The notes under the pieces are model-generated. The model did not search any database and was not told the DNA's origin. It was given only the letters and a program-made list of their open reading frames with translations. Position numbers and translations under genes: made by a program. Source: Jackrogersella multiformis (Eukaryota; Ascomycota; Sordariomycetes; Xylariales; Hypoxylaceae). From it: a stretch of 64,000 nucleotides of DNA. Numbering within the stretch: the first letter of the stretch is position 1; every line of letters starts with the position of its first letter. The DNA lies in assembly GCA_902806575.1 (NCBI GenBank), contig CADCXD010000010.1, positions 124,001-188,000 of the forward strand. Direction: 5' to 3'. Shown in pieces: positions 26,108 to 36,539 of this stretch.

Positions 26108-27188
26108 TTAAGCCGACACCTTAGCACTGTATTTCGTGGCAGCCTTATCGAACAGTGCGCTCTTTTCTTCGAGGTCGACTAGGTAAGGATGTTGGGGCGC
26201 CGCCTTCTTCAGAGAACTACAAGGCAAGCCATATTAGCATTTACAAGACGTCGAAGGTAGTTCGAATATGACATACCTCGTGAGTTCACTGGGATCTTTC
26301 CCGATTATGATCGTCAGAACGAGCAGATTGGCAATGGCTTCAGCATAGTCGGGCTGCTTCTGTATAGCTAGCTCCAGAGCGCTTTGCGCTTCTTCGACGC
26401 GGCCTAGATGGAGCTCGCAAACGGCCTGGGAGACGACGGAGACAATCGAGGCTGTCGAGGGAGCTTGGGCGAGTTCTTCAAATACGTAGAATGCCTGCTG
26501 ATATTTGTCTCCTCCCTAAATTGAGGGTCGTTCGTTAGTCGCATGGTTAGATTGGCCAGTCCATTGTGACACATACCAGTCGCAGGCCTACCCATGACTC
26601 TGCCAAGTTGACAAGGAGACTGTCTTGCGCCCATCTTCGCGCTGCGGTGACTTCCTTGAGGGCTAGATCGGACCGGTTTTGTTGGAGATGGATTTGCGCG
26701 ATCAAGGCGACGGCATCGACTAACGCTCTATTAGTATACAACTATCCAACACCGACAAACCATAGAGCCATTGCTCTTTGAGTGGTAGACATACGACTGC
26801 CGGAGTGTTGCGACAAGAGCGCGAGGGCTTCCTCTGACTTGCCAGCAGCCTGCAAAACCGTACCGCCGATGACTTGGACAGTTTGGTTGTCGCTGGCCGA
26901 CGAAGCTAACTCTTCTATGGTATTCACCGCCGCATCTGTCTTCCCCAGACTGTATTCTGCTAAAGCGCCTATGGCGGCCAGCTCAGGCTCCGACTCTCCT
27001 TGTACCTCGGCGACGACATCTTCTGCTTGTCCCAAGGCAATCTGAGCTCGGAAGGCGAGGACTCGCGCGGGGATGGTATTTTCGGGTGAGAGGGCAGAGG
27101 TATCGAAGTCGACTACTTGTTGGTATTGACCTTGGTGGAAGTAGTTGTGGATGTTAATCAGCTCGCCTTCTGCGGAATAGGGGTCCAT
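26108..27188 (-). CDS. SEC28: coatomer epsilon subunit (epsilon-COP)
   Basis: Four exons on the minus strand: 26795-27188, 26577-26719, 26277-26515, 26108-26216, with introns of 60-75 bp. They join to 294 residues, the usual length for epsilon-COP. The N-terminus is MDPYSAEGELINIHNYFHQG. The whole chain is TPR-like helical hairpins, including LDAVALIAQIHLQQNRSDLA and LFDKAATKYSAKVSA at the C-terminus, both typical of the family. The protein stabilises alpha-COP in the COPI coat, which carries cargo from Golgi back to the ER. The unspliced frame in exon 1 stops inside intron 1, so unspliced reading gives a false short protein. Confidence 0.93.
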
Positions 27189-27892
27189 GTTTGTTATTTG
27201 TTATTTTTTATTTGTTGGTATTCCTACGAATTGCACACGAATTCGGTCGGCTAATGTAGATGTAGATGTAGATGTTGTATTCTAAGACTTGGACGGTGTA
27301 ATCATTAAACTGTACCTATCTAGGTAGGTACCGATAATAATGTGCAACCTGGCAATCATCAAGCTACGTGGTCTGTGCACTGTGATTCTATACTACCTAC
27401 CTAGTGGTGTACTTATCAATTATTTATCAGTTATCAGTTATCGGTTATCATTTATCAATCAAACGTTATCGATTGTATCTATGTACCTCGATACACTTCA
27501 TTAGAGGGTCACAACCTTGGAAGCTGTCTGTTGCCTTTCCTACCTCCTATTATCATGAATCATAGATGATTCAATGTCTCGTACCTCCTCCTATCATTCC
27601 ACCTCCACTTCATTAGAAAGACGTATAAGCGAAAATCATAGAGCTGAAACTTTCGAAACAAAGCCATCTTCTTTATACTCATTTCTGATCCCTGAGACCT
27701 TTTTCTCTGCAATACCATGCCTATATACCTTCATACCCTCATACCCCTAGGTAAGATAGCAAACCTGGGTGGGTAAGGTAGCAAACCCTGGGTATTGTAC
27801 GCAAGTCATGGTGATATAGCCAGTCTTCCCAGGCGCGACAGCGTGCGCATAGGCTGTCGCCGTTTGCTACCATGCAGCCATGCTACCTAGCT
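27189..27892. other. intergenic region
   Basis: Promoter side of the epsilon-COP gene and the 3' side of the next gene. It holds short TTATCA-type repeats near 27415-27465. No gene is visible. Confidence 0.6.
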
Positions 27893-30004
27893 TCAAGACG
27901 CCTTCGAATTCTGCGTCTTCTTCTGCGCCTTCAGCGCCTCCTCCAGGGATTCTAAACCCTCCGACACGCGGTCGACGTTGCGGTCTGTCTCGTTTATCTT
28001 AAGCCACATTAGGTCCATCCGGTTCATCAACTGGTGCATGATGTTTGCCATATCTATGAGAGTTTTCCCAAGCTGTGGAATGGTTAGTTCGCCAGAGTCG
28101 TCATCTTCTTCTCCCTCGGTCTTGTTGGATGTAATTTCGGGCTTTACCGACTGAGATGCGTGAGGTTGATGAGGTTCAGGCCCCTTATTATCGTCTGCAG
28201 CTAGCTGAACATCCTTCTGAGATGTCTTCTGCTTTCGACGAATGTTAAGGGGGGGCGGGATCATGGCCAAGTGCGAGCGAGGAGAAAGTCTTCCATCGTT
28301 TCCGTCGTAGGTCTCGAGATGCTTCTTGAATTTCTCAAACTCTCCCTGGCTACCGGGCCACTGGTCTGCTGTGTGCGAGTCTGGGGCAACTGGTCCGAAC
28401 ACCTTCACATATTGTGAAGCAGCCCTTATGTACTCGCTGGGCTCTCGTTCGAATGGCGGTAAAGTGAGACTAGCCGGACGAGGTTGGGGAGTAAAGGCGT
28501 CCTTGTCTTCTGCAAAGAATGAGGAATTCTTGACGTCCTTCGACTCTAGATGAGTGCCAGTTGAGACCTGATTATTAGCCGATTGAGAGCGAATGCCTGC
28601 CCCTAAATCATTTTCCTTGCATGCCTTAGACTTCTGCTTCGATGAGCCGAGAGTCACATCCGGAAAAGGCTTAAGAGCTTTTGGTCTGTGATGGCCCTTT
28701 GCATGGATTGAAGCCTTCTTCTTGAGGTTATTGGGTTCTCTCTTATTGTCGGGTTGCTGTAGCTTCGCACTGCCTCGTGTCGTGTGTCGATCCTCAGAAG
28801 CTCGTTTTGTGCTAGTGAGCACCCAGTTTTCTTCCTCCTCCTCCTCTTCATATTCGAACCCCTGGAACGAGGGACGGTTGTGGGATGAATCAAGGGAATA
28901 TCTGTTGGACCTGCCGGCGTTCTGCTTCTCGCGCTTCGCCTTTACCTCCGCCTTTACCTTCGCAATACGTTGTTCAAAGACCTTGCGGGCCCTCTCCGGT
29001 TCGTTTAAAATCTCTTGCAGGGAGGGAGTGTAGTGAGCCTGGACAAGTGAGTTGAGTTCGATGCTGTCACTTTTCTTGTGTCTGGTCTTCCGGCTTGGGC
29101 CGTCATAGAAAACATCATCTTCGTCTGAGAGTTCGAATTGTGGGTAAGGAAGATCGGTACGATTTGCAGAGGTGGCGGTGGTGACGGACTGACCCTTGCG
29201 TTCGGACTTCTCGCCCAGGAAACCCTGGGTGTTGCCAGTGGCTTTCTTAGTCTCTCGATGTTTGGAACTCTGCATTGATGGAGCGTGGTGGGGTCTGGAG
29301 AGGGAATGACTAGCACGGGGCTTGTTGGCGCGTTGATCCCCGAGTTGATCCTCATGCTTTTTATGGTCGTCAACTCCAAAGAACTCATCTAATTCTTTCA
29401 AGGTGGACATCCTTTTGGCGTTTTCATCCCAACCGTGCAAAGCCAAGTTCTCACCATATCCGAGCTTGTCACCCTTGGCTGCGTTGTTCTTAGACTTGAC
29501 GCTGGATCCATATCGACCGCTTTCATAGGTCATACCTTGTAGAGCAGAGCCTCGTGGGATATCGGAATGGTCCGTCTCCTGTGCCATATCATTCAAATTT
29601 GGAGTCTGAGGAGGTTCGCTAGGAGAAGTGACCGGATTCTCCATTAGAGCTAGCATCTGCTCCTCACCAATCGCAGGCCATGCTTCCTTATCTTCCCTGC
29701 TGAAGAAGTTCTTGATCTTGTTCGTCATCTTGGATGATATCTTACGAATCGGCTTCTCTGCACCCTCGAGTCCGGACGGCTCCCCGTCATCAAGTCCATC
29801 CTTGCCCTTGCTAAACGCCACTGGAACATCGCCGAGGATATTCTTTACCTTGGCTGGCATGTTGTTGATAGTGTGTCCATGAGCCTGAACAGAGTCCCGG
29901 GATTCTGCTAGCTCTCGGGCCAGCGATGCCTCACACACCTCATCGAAATTTTTGAGGTAGAATGGCCCATCGGCAGAAATAGAACGCAATTTGTGACGCG
30001 CCAT
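27893..30004 (-). CDS. large disordered hypothetical protein with C-terminal coiled coil
   Basis: One uninterrupted 703-residue ORF if it starts at the ATG at 30004 (MARHKLRSISADGPFYLKNF). The frame is open to 30142, but the extra 46 residues are Ser/Thr-rich and look like leader. Most of the chain is charged, low-complexity and probably disordered, with short basic and acidic runs (FEYEEEEEEENWVL). The last roughly 70 residues (TIPQLGKTLIDMANIMHQLM onward) form an amphipathic helix with heptad-like spacing, so a coiled coil is likely. I recognise no catalytic domain and cannot assign a function. Confidence 0.7.
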   Translation of the reverse strand: MARHKLRSISADGPFYLKNFDEVCEASLARELAESRDSVQAHGHTINNMPAKVKNILGDVPVAFSKGKDGLDDGEPSGLEGAEKPIRKISSKMTNKIKNFFSREDKEAWPAIGEEQMLALMENPVTSPSEPPQTPNLNDMAQETDHSDIPRGSALQGMTYESGRYGSSVKSKNNAAKGDKLGYGENLALHGWDENAKRMSTLKELDEFFGVDDHKKHEDQLGDQRANKPRASHSLSRPHHAPSMQSSKHRETKKATGNTQGFLGEKSERKGQSVTTATSANRTDLPYPQFELSDEDDVFYDGPSRKTRHKKSDSIELNSLVQAHYTPSLQEILNEPERARKVFEQRIAKVKAEVKAKREKQNAGRSNRYSLDSSHNRPSFQGFEYEEEEEEENWVLTSTKRASEDRHTTRGSAKLQQPDNKREPNNLKKKASIHAKGHHRPKALKPFPDVTLGSSKQKSKACKENDLGAGIRSQSANNQVSTGTHLESKDVKNSSFFAEDKDAFTPQPRPASLTLPPFEREPSEYIRAASQYVKVFGPVAPDSHTADQWPGSQGEFEKFKKHLETYDGNDGRLSPRSHLAMIPPPLNIRRKQKTSQKDVQLAADDNKGPEPHQPHASQSVKPEITSNKTEGEEDDDSGELTIPQLGKTLIDMANIMHQLMNRMDLMWLKINETDRNVDRVSEGLESLEEALKAQKKTQNSKAS

Positions 30005-31741
30005 TTCAGCTGTCGGAGTGTTGTTCAGAAGGCTAAATAAGATGGGGGATTTTGAAGTGGTTGAATTATAGTGATTGAAGAAGGTGGTGCTGGTTGTTGG
30101 TGAAGAGAGGTGGGAAGAGATGGAAAAAAAGGTGGTGGCCAACAGGAGCAGGAAAATGATGAGGGTAAATCCTTTGAATAAATGGAATAGCTATGCGTGT
30201 AAGGGTGTTAGGGCTGATTTTACTTGCTAGATATACACATCGCAATTATCAGGCGCGCATCCAGTGTTGACAATGAGAGATATTCGAATAGGAAGGATAC
30301 ATGAAGACGGAGTTGACGGGGTCCTTGGCAATGAAGACCGCCGGTAGAGTCTTGGATGCTCACAGGAGTGAACGCCGACAGCTTGTAAGACGGCAGAACG
30401 GAGGTGAAGGTATTGATGAAAGGGATAGCTGTTCTTCATGGGTTAGAACTTCTCCCTTTTCAGACAGAACTACAACAGCATCCTACCAGGTATACTTCAT
30501 TACATGATACAAGGTAGACATGCCAGTACATCATTATAAAAGCATATAGGGGCCCGAAGACATAGAAGTCGCGATGATAAAACACGCAGTTAGTTTCTAT
30601 GAGTTCTTGGACGTCTTGTATAACAGTTTTCTGTGGAGTAAACATAAAAAGGGGCCAAGATCACAATGAATGTTATGTCTAGGGGTAGGTAGGTAGGTAG
30701 AGATGTTCAAGTTAAGGCATCATTTGTCTTCAGACATCATTCCTACCTACCTTTTATTTGGCCAAAACTTGCTGCTTTTATTGTTACCAACCTTACAGTT
30801 CGTATCCTAATTTGCATACAAATGATGCCTACGCGGCATAAAGCCTCTAAGGTCAAGACTGGACGTTTTAAGATCCGGAAATAGTGTCCCTTATACCTTT
30901 TAGTTCTTAACAATATTTTAATTTTAGAATTCATCATAACAACAAAGACAGTAAGATTGTTGAATGCATATTTTATTTACCTATTATACTTCAGGTCTCT
31001 CCAACTTGCCTGTCGCTTTCGCAGTTGCTAAGTTGGTGTTAAGCACGGTAAGCATCTGGTGGCAGCTTGTCCTTAGGGTATTAGTTATTTCTCATGCTTA
31101 GAGGTACAGATATATCAAACGGGCACACGCGGCTCAGTAGTAATCCCAGGGCGCGCTATTCTCTACGTATGTCGCGCAGTGGAACTCGAACTTTCCGTTG
31201 GGGGAGGTATGGTTAGAATGAAGTCGCTTTCGCCCACGCTGACTTTCCATGGTATTTCGTCTCGGGGATCTCTCCGACATCTGGAAGAGCTGCAACCTCT
31301 TAGCGAGAAACAAATCAATGAGGGGAAGCAAATCATATTGGATCTACTAGCAACGACGTTACGGTCCATTAGGACCGTGAATCCATGGCTGCTTATCAAA
31401 ATCAACGCAGATGAGATTGAAACGTAGCCTTTTATCTGTTTGTGGTATATCACTAGTATGTCGGAGTAACCCCACAGGGCTGACGATGACCTGGCCTCAA
31501 GAAGTTGAGGAAACGCTCAAGAAATCTTCCCCATCGGCTTCTCGATTATATAACCGATATCTTCATGCGGGCTTTACCCTCCATATAATGGTAATGCCTA
31601 GACAATTCATCAAAATGGTACATGGAGTAGGTACGTTGAGCTTCCACAGGCCCTTATGATTCCGCGTAGAGGGGGGATCGAGAACTGACGAGTACATCGT
31701 CACTTTACGGTCGTCCACTGACCCCCGAGTCGATTCCTCTG
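30005..31741. other. intergenic region with short unassigned frames
   Basis: The first part is the promoter of the disordered-protein gene. Two open frames on the plus strand, 31179-31427 and 31411-31659, overlap and have normal-looking composition. I cannot connect them by splice sites or recognise a domain. They could be decayed coding sequence beside the hydrolase relic that follows. Confidence 0.4.
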
Positions 31742-32209
31742 ACACCTGATGATGAGACCTACGGCGTTCTTGGCCTAACGACCATTCGCGAACCGTCGCC
31801 TCCTACCGGCGCCGCGGCGGATATTGTCTTTGCTCATGGACTTGACGGAGGCAGCCGCGAAACATGTGCCTACTCCCTCGACCGGTATCACTACTGGCCG
31901 CAACAAGCATGGCTTGCAAATGATTCGGACTTCGTAGATATGCGCATCCATTCCTTTAGCTACAAGTCCGACTGCGCCGAGAGACAACAAAGCACCCTCG
32001 ACATTCGCAACTTCGCCGAATCGTTGGTTGGGTAGCTGAAGAACAACCCTAGTATGCGGCGTAGCAATACACGAGACTCGGCGACTCTTGGTTATCCCAA
32101 CGAAGAGATTATCGCCATGAACGCTGACCACCGCCAGTTGTGCAAATTCGACAGTCCGGCTGATCCTAATTACAAAATGCACTGGTGGTCCGAATTTCTT
32201 TTTTGCAAG
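31742..32209 (+). pseudogene. relic of a SERAC1-like alpha/beta-hydrolase domain
   Basis: From 31742 the plus strand reads TPDDETYGVLGLTTIREP, then IVFAHGLDGGSRET, then HSFSYKSDCAERQQSTLDI and ESLVG followed by a TAG stop (32033-32035). The same frame resumes with LKNNPSMRR and continues to LGYPNEEI and ADHRQLCKFDSPADPNYK. This order belongs to the SERAC1-type lipase-like domain found at the N-terminus of many fungal NLR-like proteins (NACHT or ankyrin/TPR types). Between NNPSMRR and ATLGYPNEEI the stretch that should carry the GHSxGG nucleophile elbow is missing, so an internal deletion has removed the active site. No ATG, NACHT or repeat domain is visible nearby. Confidence 0.75.
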
Positions 32210-33273
32210 CAGGCACTACATCGTCGTTGTTCAAGACAGGTTGGAGTTCTCGGAGGTTATGACCACTGGCCAGTGGGATGTGTACTACTAAATGCAACAA
32301 ATACAGGCGCGGAGACACGGCGTAGTGCAGCATAACGGGAGTACTCTACCATCTTTGATAATATTCAAACTCTTACTCACACGACCGGATCTAGAGTCTC
32401 GTTCATATAAAACTAGCCTCTAGTAATGATGAGGCTTATCCGTGTATTAAGCTGCCAGCGTTGAAAGTGCTGTGTATAATAGAACTTACAATAGGTACCT
32501 AATATCTTGAGTTGGTGGTATTTCGAGAAAGGATCGTACAACGAAGCCTATAATATAAAGTGTAAGATGTAGTGTAAAAGTGTAAATACGCCACGCCGGG
32601 AATAAGTAGGTAGGTAGCACCTAATATATAAGGTTCTCGAACGGTAATTTGTTCCTTGTACGAGAAGAAAAATGGCAACAGCATTCTACACGCAATGTGG
32701 GCCTCGATGTGGTATCGTGCATCGTGGAGCGATTCAATGAGACAAATTGGCCGGCTTTAAGCGGGTTTAGGTGGGTTTGACCGGGATAATACGGGATAGT
32801 TATAATTCCGTATAAGTACTAGAATTGGTGAAACATTTCAATAGACTAACCCGAGATATTGCCATTAAGCTGACTGCGGACTTATTTAACGCGTAATCGC
32901 GAAGTACTCAGGTACCTACCTAGGTACCTACTAATCATGTAAACATCGAATATCCGGCTCTCCTTTACTAACTAATATTCTTCACATATCCTACTGATGA
33001 CTGATCTTTAGCAACTTAAGCTTCGGGGTTAGCTTAGTATATTTATCTTCTACCTACGGATTTATTTTGTTTGGTATCTAGTAAGAACAGTGTGTACCTA
33101 GGTATCTAGGTAGGTAGGAGTCCGCATGGCAACTTCAAGGATTTCGGGTTAACAGTTTGTAGATAACCCGCCCAGTCGTGACACGGCACTCGCTTTGGTT
33201 GTCTGAATTCTGGCGTCTCTGTATTACCTACCTAAGGTGGTTTGGAACCAATTTGGGCACCGGTATTCTAAGT
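32210..33273. other. intergenic region
   Basis: Upstream DNA of the Zn2Cys6 gene. It holds ACCTAGGT/GGTACC motifs at 32911-32930 and 33098-33118 and no recognisable gene. Confidence 0.6.
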
Positions 33274-35571
33274 ATGCCGGATTCCCCGCGGCCTGCTGAT
33301 CGACCGGCGAGCCCTATTAGGCGACCACGAGCCTGTGCGTCTTGTACCAAGGCTAAGGCTCGGTGTCACTTCGAAGATAACAAGTTGGAAGATGGTTGTG
33401 ATAGGTTACAACAACTCCGATTGGCTGTGTTATAATTTGGACAATAACCTAACATCTCACTACTAAATCAGATGCCGGCGGATGAACACCACTTGTACTC
33501 CTCAGACGAGTAAGAGCTTAAGGAGACCGCGACAGGTAAAGCCTGCAAGGTACGCTCACTTTAAGACTTTAAGACTTTAAGACCTCAAGACCTCGTTCTG
33601 AGTCTATGTCATGAACGTTTATTCGGATTTCGAGAATCTAAAATAATAATGTAGTAGTGCTGTACCTTCAAAACGCAACCATGATAGTCCACCTCCTATG
33701 CGAGGTCCAAATTATGGACATATCTTACTAGGAGTTGGCCCATATGGATTATCAGAAGATTCTCCCTCACCTGAGATTCCAATATCCTCTCCAGCTTCTC
33801 CAGCGACGAAAGAAAGTTCTTCTCATAGTTCGATAACTACAAATTCCGTCAGAGATGGCTACCAAGCCCCGTTGGCGCAAAACAACCCCCAAAGCCTTCC
33901 GCAACAATCGGTCCTGGCTTTACCTGGTAAGAGGGCGCCACAGCCAGGATTTGGGTTAACATGGAGCCAGGCCGAGCAGGCAGTATCTCACTTCAAAACC
34001 AGATTCACTCCTATCTTTCCATTCGTCGTTGTCGACCCCGATATCACCGCATGTGATCTCATGTCTAAGAAGCCCTTCTTATTTAGAGTTATTTTGCTAG
34101 TTGCGGCTCAACTCACCCTTGCGAAGCAAAGAGAGATTAAGAAAACCGTGCTTGCTTACATAGGACAGCACTTATTAGTGATGGGGGAGCGGAATCTGGG
34201 TTTGCTCCAAGGTCTATTGGTTTTCATAGCCTGGTAGGTGCCCTATGAGAGTGTCCCTACGGCGCCCTCGCTGACTTGCGGTATAGGGGAGAATCTGATT
34301 TCTACTTCGACCAGAGGATGACTTACTTAACCTACCTCGCAATGGGATACGCCCATAATCTTGCAATTACGCGACCGCCTCCCACTATGCAGCAGAAGAT
34401 GATGGTAGCTATTAATCCGAGGGATGCGAGGGAGGCCATGTTGGGAAATCAATTGACTTCAGTCCTTGAAGAGTCTCATACCCCTGAAGAGCAGCGTGCC
34501 TTTTTGGGCTGCCAGTACCTTCTTTCAATGTGAGCAGACCACGAGTTGACTTTGGAACTTCCCATTTAAGGGAAAAGCTGACAATTGGCAACGCTTCAGG
34601 AACTCATCACAGTTTGGGAGAGACAGCGCACTAAAGGGCGATTATGTGAATCACTGTCTTAACTCAATCGGTCACCCAACGGACATGGACGCAGACTTTA
34701 TTCTATATAAAATGGTCAGGTTCCAGCAGATTGTCGAACAGATAACCGAGAAATTAACTTTCTCCTCCTGCTCTGACGGAACTATGGCGTTCACCATCTC
34801 CATTAGCAATGAGATGCAATCTATCCGTAACAAACTTGACCAGCTATTTGACAATATGGCTCGGGAACATCGACGGCTTGGTGAGATAAACTGTCCCTTC
34901 TCTGCCTCAACTACATTACTCTTGTCGAGCACCAGCTCACGATAAATATAGTACTGTTCTGGACTATACACCACTACGTTCTAGTCCGGTTATATCTACC
35001 AGCGTCGAGCTTTTCTCGGCCATCAGACCCGGTAGCGGCACAGCATCAACAACAATGCATGCTCTACTGCCTCCAAGCAGCTAAATCGTTCTTCACGACA
35101 ATCATCTCAATAGGACCAGAAGCGTTCCTGTACCGGTCATTCTCCGCATATGCCGAGCTACTCTTCGTCCTCATTGGGTCCTCGCGACTCCTACTCGTGG
35201 AAATTGAAGGCTGGGATCTCGACCAGGCGCGGCGGACTCTTGATCTCCCAGCCACTTTAGAGAGCCTCATGTCAGTCTTCAGGGCCGTTTCTGAGTTACG
35301 GAATCAAAGGGCGGCAGAGGCCGCGGCTACTTTCGGGGTGAACTTGACGCCAAACACGACCGACGACGAGATGAACGACCGTTTCTACAAGTACAACACG
35401 AAGCTCTTGTGGATTAAGAATTGGTTTGCAGCACAGGTGTCGGGACAACCTCAGGTCTCAGGCGAGCCGCAAGAAACGACCGGCCCTAGCGCTTGGGCCC
35501 CGGAAAATCAGGCTTGGAGCCCGTTTATATTTGGATTTCTGGCAGATCCTCAGTGGAATATCGAGTTCTAG
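33274..35571 (+). CDS. Zn2Cys6 transcription factor with fungal middle homology region
   Basis: Six exons: 33274-33404, 33472-33549, 33655-34233, 34287-34529, 34600-34880, 34952-35571, joining in frame to 643 residues. The first intron lies inside the zinc cluster; splicing restores all six Cys (C21-x2-C24-x6-C31-x10-C42-x2-C45-x6-C52). A basic linker follows (SKSLRRPRQVKP). Residues about 140-560 have the helical pattern of the fungal transcription-factor regulatory domain (QAVSHFKTRFTPIFPFVVVD; LGLLQGLLVFIAW). The C-terminus, after residue 600, is not conserved-looking. Unspliced frames stop early, so this gene looks broken until introns are removed; I find no lesion. It lies about 1 kb upstream of an MFS transporter on the same strand, which may be a target. 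Confidence 0.87.
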
Positions 35572-36539
35572 TTCCTTGGAAAAGGAGGATCGCTATCGAT
35601 CTTGAGAAGGGCTAAGATAGAATGAGTTGTGAGAATGGCTGATCTACCATGTCACAAACACCCACTGCCTAGGTACCTTAGGTACCTAGGTAAGTAAGTA
35701 GAGAAAATAGCAAGCCGGATGCATAAGACTAGCTTCTCTTGAGGTTTAGGTTACCATGGAATGCGACAGGAGAGACGATATCATACCCTAGCAGATTTTT
35801 AGGTTATTTATTCCTTCACGATGGCTAGTTGGCTAGCTAGGGGGTGGAACATAAGTTGTGGCTTCTTGAGTTTCATACGCCAAGAGGAGTCGTTAACGAT
35901 CAAGATACTATCTAGATACAAAGAGAAGTTTGGAGATAGTCTTTTCGCCTTCGGTCCGTGCACTTGCAAACTTGATTCAGCATTGGTCTAAGATGAACCT
36001 GGTTTGTTACATCTGCTATATCATTGGCTAATCTGATTGAAACATCCACTCCATTGATTTAGGCTTGACGATGGACGAATCAACCTTCAACTTCATAAGC
36101 AGAGGGGTGGCATCAAACACTCTATAAGTGTCACTACAAGCATGGATCTTGCCGGTGCCGGCCGCTCATTGGATGTATTTTGTCTTCTACCAGCACACGC
36201 TGTTGGAGCTTTATCGCTCTACTCCGACCACTCAGCGAAGTGATGGCCGGTAAGGTCGGCCCTAGAAGATCGACCTGCTGCGGCTCACATGACAGCGATA
36301 TTTTTCTTTGTTGGTTGATAGACCAGTGAGTGTGTATACCAATTTGTTTTCTCATTGACGTTCTCTTCAAACTGAATCTCTAAACACAAGTGTCAAGTTT
36401 AGTTCTCTTAGACCGACTCTGCGTTTAGATTTTGAACTCCGGATATCCCCAACTGAGAATACTAACGAACCCTCTCCTTCATACAAAGTAAACGCACCTC
36501 CGAACCTCGGACTAGATAGGTTTTTTTCCTCCCAAAGCT
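35572..36539. other. intergenic region upstream of the MFS transporter
   Basis: Contains an ACCTAGGT cluster at 35668-35692 and a pyrimidine-rich leader just before 36540. No gene is visible. Confidence 0.6.

Noticed and set aside
34235..34237. In-frame stop in the Zn2Cys6 gene, suggesting a pseudogene
   Set aside because: It lies in a 53-bp intron with good donor and acceptor; splicing restores the frame, as at the other breaks in this gene.
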